This document shows positions 14,755-20,848 of a stretch of DNA of 20,894 nucleotides, piece by piece (position 1 is the first letter of the stretch; the number at the start of each line of letters is the position of its first letter). The DNA comes from an uncultured Actinomycetes bacterium (lineage in GTDB: Bacteria; Actinomycetota; Acidimicrobiia; Acidimicrobiales; Acidimicrobilacustridaceae). The stretch lies in NCBI GenBank assembly GCA_945957335.1, contig CAMFLJ010000019.1, positions 1 through 20,894 on the forward strand, given 5' to 3'. The notes beneath the pieces are model-generated. The model made no database searches. It was given only the letters and a program-made list of their open reading frames with translations, and had not been told where the DNA came from. The position numbers and the translations under genes were made by a program.

Positions 14755-14820
14755 ACCGCTGACGGCGCACCCACCGTGCGCCGCTCGCCGCCGGGCCCAC
14801 GGTCCGCGGCGCAGAGAACC

Positions 14821-14862
14821 TGACGAAAGGCCCGAGGGGACACCCCTTCGGGCCTTTCGTCA
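14821..14862 (+). terminator. Strong terminator closing the importer operon
   Basis: TGACGAAAGGCCCGAGGGG (14821-14839) pairs with CCCCTTCGGGCCTTTCGTCA (14843-14862) around ACA; the 19-bp stem has a single bulged T. The AAAGG...CCTTT part and the downstream pyrimidine-rich CTTCTTCC make it the most convincing terminator in the window. Confidence 0.88.
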
Positions 14863-14874
14863 CTTCTTCCCCAA

Positions 14875-14892
14875 CGAACGTTTGCTTACGGT
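14875..14892 (+). promoter_or_regulatory. Candidate promoter of the P450 gene
   Basis: CGAACGTTTG (14876-14885), a near-palindrome, is followed directly by TACGGT (14887-14892), a possible -10 box 47 bases before the ATG at 14940. It follows the importer terminator, where a new promoter is required. No clear -35 was seen. Confidence 0.35.
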
Positions 14893-14939
14893 CGCCCCAA
14901 CGCCCGCGGACCGCGGGCCGGCGACCCCAGGGGGAGCGG

Positions 14940-16220
14940 ATGACGACCATCGACCGGGCCGACGTGGACGGGGCGAGCATCGACGTGCTCGACCCGCAGC
15001 TGTACCAGGGGGATCCGCACCCCACCTACGAGTGGCTGCGCGACAACGACCCGGTGCACTGGGACGAGAAGAACCAGCTGTGGGTGATCTCGCGCTTCGA
15101 CGACGTCGTGAAGGTGTCGATCAACCACGAGGTGTTCTGCTCGGGCAAGGGCATCCGCCCCGACCCGTCGGTCGACCTCTCGCTCATCGGGTACGACGGC
15201 GAGAAGCACCAGGCCCAGCGCCGCCTGATCAACAAGGGGTTCACCCCCAAGGCCGTGCGCGCCCTCGAGGAGCACATCCGGGCCCTGGCCGACGGCGCCA
15301 TCGACGACGTGGCGGCCCGCGGCGAGTGCGACTTCGTCACCGACATCGCGGTGGCCGTGCCGATCACCGTGATCGCCGAGCTCATGGGCCTGCCGGTCGA
15401 GGACCGCGAGCGCTTCTGGCGGTGGTCCGACGACATGATGGCGGGCGGCTCGGCCGGCGACGGCCCCGAGTACGACGAGGTGCGCCAGAAGGCCACCGAC
15501 GCCTGGGTCGCCTACACGACCTACGTCTCGGGGATGATCGACGAGCGCGCCGCGCTCTACCAGCGCCACAAGCGCGACGAGTCACAGGGCCTGCGCACCG
15601 AGCCGCTGCCGAACGACCTGGTGATGAAGCTGGTCGCCGCCGCCGAGGAGGGCGAGCTGGTCGAGGGCGGCCTCGAGTCGCAGCGCGACGAGCTGCTCAA
15701 CTTCCTCGTGCTCGTGGTGGTCGCCGGCAACGAGACCACCCGCAACGCCATGTCGGGCGGCATGGTGGCCTTCTCCGAGAACCCCGACCAGTGGGCCCGC
15801 GTGGTGGCCGACCCGTCGCTGTGGGCCACCGCCACCGACGAGATCATCCGCTGGGTGTCGCCGGTGATGAACTTCGTGCGCACCGCCACCCGTGACAACG
15901 ACATCCTCGGGGTCGACATCAAGGAGGGCGAGCGGGTGCTGATGCTGTACCAGTCGGCCAACCGCGACCCCCGCCACTTCGCCCGGGCCGACGAGCTGCT
16001 CGTCGACCGCGACCCCAACGACCACCTCGCGTTCGGCATCGGCGCCCACTTCTGCCTGGGCGCCAACCTGGCCCGACTCGAGGTCCGGGTGGTGTTCGAG
16101 CAGCTGGCGGCCCGCCTGCCCGACATCCGCATGGCCCCCGGCGCCGAAGTCCGCTACGCCCACACCAACTTCGTGCGCGGCGTGGAGTCGGTGCCGGTCG
16201 TGTTCACCCCGGAGCGCTGA
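14940..16220 (+). CDS. Cytochrome P450 resembling the steroid-side-chain hydroxylases CYP142/CYP125
   Basis: This 426-residue soluble haem monooxygenase has all P450 landmarks: the I-helix motif AGNETT (262-267), the K-helix E-x-x-R with Glu301 and Arg304 (EIIRW), and the haem-binding loop FGIGAHFCLG with the axial thiolate Cys372. The N-terminal half contains SGKGIRPDP and RGECDFVTDIAVAVPITVIAELMG, which recall mycobacterial CYP142 and related CYP125/CYP124 enzymes that oxidise the terminal carbon of the cholesterol side chain. That assignment is from memory and not proven. No ferredoxin or reductase gene is in the window, so redox partners must lie elsewhere. The ATG at 14940 follows a G5-AG ribosome binding site at the right distance. 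It is monocistronic by position, between two terminators. Confidence 0.92.
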   Translation: MTTIDRADVDGASIDVLDPQLYQGDPHPTYEWLRDNDPVHWDEKNQLWVISRFDDVVKVSINHEVFCSGKGIRPDPSVDLSLIGYDGEKHQAQRRLINKGFTPKAVRALEEHIRALADGAIDDVAARGECDFVTDIAVAVPITVIAELMGLPVEDRERFWRWSDDMMAGGSAGDGPEYDEVRQKATDAWVAYTTYVSGMIDERAALYQRHKRDESQGLRTEPLPNDLVMKLVAAAEEGELVEGGLESQRDELLNFLVLVVVAGNETTRNAMSGGMVAFSENPDQWARVVADPSLWATATDEIIRWVSPVMNFVRTATRDNDILGVDIKEGERVLMLYQSANRDPRHFARADELLVDRDPNDHLAFGIGAHFCLGANLARLEVRVVFEQLAARLPDIRMAPGAEVRYAHTNFVRGVESVPVVFTPER

Positions 16221-16231
16221 CTCCGGGGCGT

Positions 16232-16264
16232 CGGGGCCGGCGCCCTCGGGGTGCGCCGGCCCCG
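16232..16264 (+). terminator. Hairpin terminator after the P450 gene
   Basis: CGGGGCCGGCGC (16232-16243) pairs perfectly with GCGCCGGCCCCG (16253-16264) over 12 bp around a 9-base loop, 11 bases past the stop codon. Confidence 0.7.
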
Positions 16265-16304
16265 GCATCCGCGCGCCCCGGCGGCCTCGCGGTCGGAGCC
16301 GTCG

Positions 16305-16323
16305 CGAACTGGAACTAGATTGC
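16305..16323 (+). promoter_or_regulatory. Promoter/operator candidate of the amidohydrolase gene
   Basis: CGAACTGGAAC (16305-16315) repeats the 11-mer found before substrate-binding copy 3, and TAGATT (16316-16321) could be a -10 box 40 bases before the ATG. TGGAACTAGATTGC (16310-16323) matches six of eight fixed positions of the KstR-type consensus TNNAACNNGTTNNA. The shared 11-mer is seen; the regulator is inferred. Confidence 0.35.
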
Positions 16324-16361
16324 AGTCGACGACGACACCGCATCTCAGGGGGACGCAGCAC

Positions 16362-17270
16362 ATGGGCATGCCGACCGACATCCCGATCATCGACACGATG
16401 ATCGGGTTCCCGGCCAAGGACATGAAGGCGCAGTACGCCTTCATCACCCAGCAGACGAAGGACAAGGAGTCGAAGGAGGAGTTCGCCTTCCCGGCCGAGT
16501 ACATGTTCAAGGCTCCGCCGGACAAGGAGAAGGAGCTCCGCGACGCCGACGACCCCGTCGGCTACACGCTGTCGCAGATGGACGCCTGGGGCGTGCAGAC
16601 CGGCATGGTCGGCGTGAGCATCCGCGGCGGCGACGGCACCTCCGAGCAGGAGGCCACCGGCGTCGAGGCGCTCACCCGCTACCCCGACCGCTTCGTGGGC
16701 TCGGTCAACGCCGACCCCAACGAGGGCATGCAGGGCATCGAGAAGATCGTGAAGGCCTACGAGACCTACGGCGTGCGGGCCATCACCATGTTCCCCGCCG
16801 GCTGCTTCCCGCAGGTCGCCATCAACGACAAGAAGATGTACCCGATCTACGCCAAGGCGTGTGAGCTCGACATCCCGGTGTTCGTCTGCACCGGCATCCC
16901 CGGGCCCCGCCTGAAGTTCCAGGTCCAGCACGTCGAGCACGTCGACGAGGTCATGTACGACTTCCCCGAGCTCACCTACGTGGCCCGCCACGGCTGCCAG
17001 CCCTGGACCGAGCTGATGGTCAAGCTCATGCTCAAGTGGCCGGGGCTGCACTACTCCACCTCGGCGTTCGCCCCGAAGCACTACGACCAGCGCATCATCG
17101 ACTACGCCAACTCGCGTGGGGCCGACAAGGTCATCTACGCCGGCTACTTCCCGATGGGCCTGTCGCTCGAGCGGATCATGACCGAGATGAAGGCCGTGCC
17201 CTTCAAGGACGAGGTCTGGCCGAAGTTCCTGCGCGGCAACGCCGCCCGGGTCCTCAAGCTCGACGCCTGA
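16362..17270 (+). CDS. Amidohydrolase-2 family protein with a degraded metal site
   Basis: This 302-residue TIM-barrel protein of PF04909 is related to ACMSD and resorcylate-type decarboxylases. The fold-specific blocks are readable, but the usual ligands are not. The first strand reads IIDTMIGFP, giving Met13 and Gly15 where H-x-H is expected. The strand PVFVCTG has Cys176 where His is usual. The final strand IYAGYFP (258-264) lacks the Asp of the common GSDYP. His210 in ARHGCQPW is kept. It may therefore bind no metal, or bind it differently, and might act as a lyase-like or non-catalytic protein. The start at 16362 follows a G5-AC site; the frame is open 37 codons upstream, but that part is terminator and promoter DNA. 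It stands between the P450 and the acyl-CoA dehydrogenase, suggesting a shared catabolic role. Confidence 0.82.
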   Translation: MGMPTDIPIIDTMIGFPAKDMKAQYAFITQQTKDKESKEEFAFPAEYMFKAPPDKEKELRDADDPVGYTLSQMDAWGVQTGMVGVSIRGGDGTSEQEATGVEALTRYPDRFVGSVNADPNEGMQGIEKIVKAYETYGVRAITMFPAGCFPQVAINDKKMYPIYAKACELDIPVFVCTGIPGPRLKFQVQHVEHVDEVMYDFPELTYVARHGCQPWTELMVKLMLKWPGLHYSTSAFAPKHYDQRIIDYANSRGADKVIYAGYFPMGLSLERIMTEMKAVPFKDEVWPKFLRGNAARVLKLDA

Positions 17271-17314
17271 TCCCTCCGGCCGGGCGGGCCCGTCCCGCTC
17301 GGACCACCGGCTCG

Positions 17315-17360
17315 TTCTGGCATGCGTTCTGCACCCGTAGGGGTGCAGAACGCATGCCAG
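17315..17360 (+). repeat. 46-bp palindromic element, copy A
   Basis: CTGGCATGCGTTCTGCACCC (17317-17336) pairs perfectly with its 20-base complement (17341-17360) around GTAG. A near-identical 46-bp copy lies at 20601-20646, with 43 of 46 bases the same. It sits 44 bases past the amidohydrolase stop and can act as a terminator, but the sequence conservation points to a repeat family. Confidence 0.8.
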
Positions 17361-17395
17361 TTCCGCGTCCGGGGGCGGTGACGGGGGACCGCTCC

Positions 17396-17401
17396 TACGA
17401 T
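17396..17401 (+). promoter_or_regulatory. Weak candidate -10 box before the acyl-CoA dehydrogenase
   Basis: TACGAT lies 77 bases upstream of the ATG at 17479, after palindrome copy A. It is the only such hexamer I noticed in this spacer; there is no clear -35. Confidence 0.22.
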
Positions 17402-17478
17402 TGGCGCCCTCGGGGGGCATCTGGTGGCATGTCAGCGACCGGTCGCCCCCGTCCCCGATCCCGGCAGGTGAGCACACG

Positions 17479-18663
17479 ATGGGCCTTCCCGACGACGTCT
17501 CGAGCGTCTCCGACGAGGAGTTCCGCGCCGAAGCCAAGGCGTGGCTCGCCGACAACCTGGTGGGTGAGTACGCGTCGCTGAAGGGCCGTGGCGGCCCCGG
17601 CGACGAAGAGGTGGGGTTCGACATCCGCGAGCGCTGGGAGAAGGTGCTCGGCGAGGCGGGGTGGATCGGCCTCGGCTGGCCCAGCGAGTTCGGCGGGCGC
17701 AACGCCACCGTCGGCCAGCAGATCATCTGGGCCGAGGAGTACGCCCGCGCCGAGGCCCCCGGGCGCGTGAACCACATGGGCGAGAACCTGCTCGGCCCCA
17801 CGCTCATCGCCCACGGCACCAAGGAGCTGTGCGACCGCTTCCTGCCCGGCATCCTGAACGGCACCGAGCGGTGGTGCCAGGGCTACAGCGAGCCCAACGC
17901 CGGCTCCGACCTCGCCAACGTGCAGACCAAGGCCGTGCTCGACGGCGACCAGTGGGTCATCAACGGCCAGAAGGTCTGGACCTCGCTGGCCCACGTCTCG
18001 CACTGGTGCTTCGTGGTGGCCCGCACCGACCCGGGCTCGGCCCGCCACAAGGGCCTGTCGTTCCTGCTCGTGCCGATGGACCAGCCCGGCGTCGAGGTGC
18101 GGCCGATCATCCAGATCACGGGTGGTGGCGAGTTCAACGAGGTCTTCTTCTCCGACGCTGTCACCGACGCCGACCTCGTGCTCGGTGAGCCGGGCAAGGG
18201 TTGGGGCGTCGCCATGGACCTCCTGGCCTTCGAGCGCGGCATCTCCACCCTCGCCCAGCAGGTCGGGTTCGAGCGCGAGATGGACCACCTCATCCACGTC
18301 GCCCAGGAGCGCGGCGTCGCCTCCGACCCGGTGATGCGCCAGCGCCTCGTGAGCGCCTGGATCGGCCTCCAGCTCATGAAGTGGAACGGCCTGCGCTCGA
18401 TGGGCTCGGGCGTGCCCGGCCCGGAGGCATCGATCTCCAAGCTGTTCTGGGGCCAGTGGCACTCCGACCTCGGCGAGCTCGCCATGGACGTCCTCGGCAT
18501 GGACAGCCTCATCGCCGAGGGCTTCCCCTACGAGCTCACCCTCGACCAGAAGCTCTTCCTCTTCACCCGTTCCGAGACCATCTACGGCGGCAGCAACGAG
18601 ATCCAGCGCAACGTGCTGGGCGAGCGCGTGCTGGGCCTGCCCAAGGAGCCGAACCCGTCGTGA
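17479..18663 (+). CDS. Acyl-CoA dehydrogenase (FadE type, resembling FadE30 of steroid degradation)
   Basis: This 394-residue FAD enzyme introduces an alpha,beta double bond into an acyl-CoA. Landmarks are the middle-domain signature WCQGYSEPNAGSDL (132-145), WVINGQKVWTS (159-169), and the C-terminal SETIYGGSNEIQRNVLGERVLGLP (365-388). The MCAD-type catalytic Glu position (IYEGT) is Gly370 here. Glu252 in AFERG aligns with the alternative base used by isovaleryl-CoA dehydrogenase, so a relocated catalytic Glu is likely. ATG at 17479 is chosen because the residues encoded from 17401 (MAPSGGIWWHV...) lie outside the family and AGGTGA precedes 17479. Its stop overlaps the SDR start (GTGA). A FadE followed by this kind of SDR recalls the mycobacterial fadE30-ipdF pair, suggesting a bulky ring-derived CoA substrate; this is an inference. 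Confidence 0.92.
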   Translation: MGLPDDVSSVSDEEFRAEAKAWLADNLVGEYASLKGRGGPGDEEVGFDIRERWEKVLGEAGWIGLGWPSEFGGRNATVGQQIIWAEEYARAEAPGRVNHMGENLLGPTLIAHGTKELCDRFLPGILNGTERWCQGYSEPNAGSDLANVQTKAVLDGDQWVINGQKVWTSLAHVSHWCFVVARTDPGSARHKGLSFLLVPMDQPGVEVRPIIQITGGGEFNEVFFSDAVTDADLVLGEPGKGWGVAMDLLAFERGISTLAQQVGFEREMDHLIHVAQERGVASDPVMRQRLVSAWIGLQLMKWNGLRSMGSGVPGPEASISKLFWGQWHSDLGELAMDVLGMDSLIAEGFPYELTLDQKLFLFTRSETIYGGSNEIQRNVLGERVLGLPKEPNPS

Positions 18664-19418
18664 CCGTCCCCGACTACGTCCCCGCCCACGGCCTGCTGGC
18701 CGGCAAGAAGGTGCTCGTCACCGCCGCTGCCGGCACCGGCATCGGGTTCGCCGCCGCCAAGAAGGCCCAGGAGGAGGGCGCCACCGTCGTCGTCTCCGAC
18801 AAGCACGAGCGGCGCTGCGCCGAGTCGGCCGCCGAGCTCGGCATCACCGGCATCCCCTGCGACGTCACCGTCGAGGACGACGTCCAGGCGCTCATCCGCG
18901 GCGCGGCCGAGGCGATGGGTGGCCTCGACGTGGTGATCAACAACGCCGGCCTCGGCGGCGAGGTGCCCATCGTCGACATGACCGACGACCAGTGGAACCT
19001 GGTGCTCGACGTCACCCTCAACGGCACCTTCCGCTGCATGCGCGCCGAGCTGCAGCACATGTACGCCAACGGTGGCGGCGTGATCGTCAACAACGCCTCG
19101 GTGCTCGGCTGGCGGGCCCAGGAGGGCCAGGCCCACTACGCGGCGGCCAAGGCCGGCGTGATGGCGCTCACCCGCTGCGCCGCCATCGAGGCCGCGCCCC
19201 ACGGCGTGCGCATCAACGCGGTGGCGCCCAGCCTGGCCATGCACCCGTTCCTGGCCAAGGTCACGAGCGACGAGCTGCTCGACGAGCTCACCCAGCGCGA
19301 GGCCTTCGGTCGCGCCGCCGAGCCGTGGGAGATCGCCAACGTGATGATCTTCCTCGCCTCCGACTACAGCTCGTACATGACCGGCGAGGTCGTGTCGGTC
19401 TCCAGCCAGCACCCCTAG
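18660..19418 (+). CDS. Short-chain dehydrogenase/reductase (IpdF-like SDR)
   Basis: This 252-residue NAD(P)-dependent oxidoreductase has the cofactor loop VTAAAGTGIG (20-29), in which the usual TG of TGxxxGxG is replaced by AA while GIG is kept. Asp47 (VVSDK) after the second strand suggests NAD. NNAG is present, and the catalytic triad Ser147-Tyr160-Lys164 (HYAAAK) has standard 13- and 4-residue spacing. The C-terminus YMTGEVVSVSSQHP and the TAAAGTGIG loop recall mycobacterial SDRs of the Rv3559c/IpdF group from steroid C/D-ring degradation; this comparison is from memory. The start is a GTG overlapping the acyl-CoA dehydrogenase stop by three bases (GTGA, 18660-18663), indicating translational coupling. 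It probably oxidises or reduces a hydroxyl on the same CoA-bound intermediate. Confidence 0.9.
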   Translation: MTVPDYVPAHGLLAGKKVLVTAAAGTGIGFAAAKKAQEEGATVVVSDKHERRCAESAAELGITGIPCDVTVEDDVQALIRGAAEAMGGLDVVINNAGLGGEVPIVDMTDDQWNLVLDVTLNGTFRCMRAELQHMYANGGGVIVNNASVLGWRAQEGQAHYAAAKAGVMALTRCAAIEAAPHGVRINAVAPSLAMHPFLAKVTSDELLDELTQREAFGRAAEPWEIANVMIFLASDYSSYMTGEVVSVSSQHP

Positions 19419-19465
19419 GTCTCCCGCCGCGAGCGGCCGCCTCGCCGCTGTGCGAAGGTGGCCCC

Positions 19466-20515
19466 ATGGGGGAACCACTGCAGGCTGATGCCTGGGTCGC
19501 GACCGCGCTCGGCGACCCGACGAAGGTGCTGGAACGACAGACCGTCGAGGTCCGTCCGCCGGGACCGAACGAGGTTCGCGTCGAGGTCTCGACCTTCTGC
19601 GTGAACTTCAACGACACCGACATCGTGCGGGGCCGGTGGACGACGCTGCCGCTGCAGCCGCCGTTCGTGCCGGGCATGGACACGATGGGCGTGGTCGAGA
19701 GCGCCGGGCCGGGCGCCGAGCACTTCGTGGGGCGCCGCATCGTCGGCATCCCCGCCGGTGCCCACGGCGGCTTCGCCCGCCATGCGGTGGTCGACGCCAC
19801 CAGCGCGATGCTCATCCCCGACTGGCTGGGCGACGTCGAGGCCACCGCGCTGCACTACCCGTTCCACCTCAGCTGGTTCGCGCTCCTGGAGCGCGCCGGC
19901 CTCGAGCCCGGGGAGACGCTGCTCGTGCACGCCGGCGCCGGGGGAGTGGGGTCGGCCGCCATCCAGCTGGGCAAGGCCTTCGGTGCCCGGGTGATCGCCA
20001 CCGCCGGCGGCCCCGAGAAGGTCGCGTTCTGCAAGGAGCTGGGTGCCGACGAGGCGATCGACTACCGAGACGGCGGCTTCGCCGAGGCCGTGGTCGATGC
20101 CACCTTCGGCGCCGGGGTCGACGTGTGCCTCGACACCGTGGGCGGCTCGGTCACCCAGGAGACCTTCCGCTGCATGGGCATGAACGGCCGCATCCTGCTG
20201 GTCGGCTACGCCGAGGACATCACCAACGACGGCGCGCCGCTCAACCCGGCCCCGGCGATCTACGGCAACTTCGGCCTCCTCGGCGTGTGCCTGGCCTACG
20301 CCGCCGACCCGCTCGCCCACCGGATGATGACCGGGCTCAACTGGCCGTCACGGGCGTCCGGTGTCGAGGCCCACCAGCGCCTGCTGGGCATGCTGCGCGA
20401 CGGCGACATCCGCACGGTCGTCACCTCGACGGTGCCCTTCGACGAGCTGCCCGAGGCCATGGAGCGCCAGGAGCGCCGCGAGACCATGGGCCGCACGGTC
20501 GTCCAGCTCGGCTGA
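19466..20515 (+). CDS. Zinc-less MDR oxidoreductase (NADPH:quinone reductase-like)
   Basis: This 349-residue medium-chain dehydrogenase/reductase is of the quinone oxidoreductase/enoyl reductase branch. The GroES-like N-terminal domain includes VNFNDTDIVRGRW (46-58) and VPGMDTMGVVESAGPG (68-83). The nucleotide-binding motif HAGAGGVGSAAIQLGK (155-170) and the following GARVIATAGGPEKVAFCKELGADEAIDY (173-200) are family-typical. The cysteines and GHE motif that bind zinc in alcohol dehydrogenases are absent (MDTMG stands in place of GHE-G), so it should act by hydride transfer from NADPH to a quinone or enone. The ATG at 19466 is preceded by GAAGGTGG. It starts 47 bases after the SDR stop on the same strand, so it is probably in the same transcript, and is followed by palindrome copy B. 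Confidence 0.9.
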   Translation: MGEPLQADAWVATALGDPTKVLERQTVEVRPPGPNEVRVEVSTFCVNFNDTDIVRGRWTTLPLQPPFVPGMDTMGVVESAGPGAEHFVGRRIVGIPAGAHGGFARHAVVDATSAMLIPDWLGDVEATALHYPFHLSWFALLERAGLEPGETLLVHAGAGGVGSAAIQLGKAFGARVIATAGGPEKVAFCKELGADEAIDYRDGGFAEAVVDATFGAGVDVCLDTVGGSVTQETFRCMGMNGRILLVGYAEDITNDGAPLNPAPAIYGNFGLLGVCLAYAADPLAHRMMTGLNWPSRASGVEAHQRLLGMLRDGDIRTVVTSTVPFDELPEAMERQERRETMGRTVVQLG

Positions 20516-20600
20516 CCCAGGGGCGTCACGGCGCGGGCGCTTCGGTCCGGGCGCCGCACCACCGGTTCCCGTACGGGCCGCCCCGCACGGCCTCTCTCGC

Positions 20601-20646
20601 TTCTGGCATGCGTTCTGCACCCCTAGGGGTGCAAGACGCATGCCAG
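20601..20646 (+). repeat. 46-bp palindromic element, copy B
   Basis: TTCTGGCATGCGTTCTGCACCC begins a second copy of the element at 17315-17360. Three bases differ: one in the loop (C for G) and an AG/GA swap at 20634-20635. The swap breaks two pairs of the stem without a matching change in the left arm. The outer stem is two pairs longer than in copy A (TT...AA). It lies between two convergent genes, where a bidirectional terminator would be expected. Confidence 0.8.
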
Positions 20647-20687
20647 AACAGCACGCGCGTGTGGGCGCCGAGCGCGCGGCTCGCCGG

Positions 20688-20848
20688 TCAGGCGCCGCGG
20701 AAGGTCTGGATGGGGAGGTGGGTGGCCATCGCCGAGCCGGGCGGGCCGAGCAGGGCGTGGGCCCGCAGGTTGCGGCGGTGGAAGAGGATCAGCAGGTCCT
20801 CGTCGTGGGCGCCGGTGGCGGCGTCGGCCAGCACGAACCGCTCGAGCT
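20688..20848 (-). CDS. C-terminal fragment of an unrecognised gene, cut by adapter sequence
   Basis: Reading the minus strand from 20848 down to a TGA at 20690-20688 gives 52 residues with a normal protein composition, beginning LERFVLADAATGAHDEDLL and including HRRNLRAHALLGPPGSAM and the C-terminus THLPIQTFRGA. Third codon positions are G/C throughout most of it, as in the other genes, which supports real coding. It converges on the quinone-reductase-like gene with palindrome copy B between. The 5' part is missing because genomic sequence stops at 20848. I do not recognise the family from this fragment. A different minus-strand frame (20623-20865) is open too, but its N-terminus (MCIRDR) is translated adapter and it is rejected. 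Confidence 0.5.

Noticed and set aside
15582..17864. Minus-strand frame of 760 residues spanning P450, amidohydrolase and acyl-CoA dehydrogenase
   Set aside because: It crosses three well-supported genes, their terminators and a palindrome, which no real gene would do here.
18722..18748. Suspected inactive SDR because TGxxxGxG reads AAAGTGIG
   Set aside because: The Ser147-Tyr160-Lys164 triad and the NNAG motif are intact, and this loop variant is, from memory, shared by functional mycobacterial relatives.
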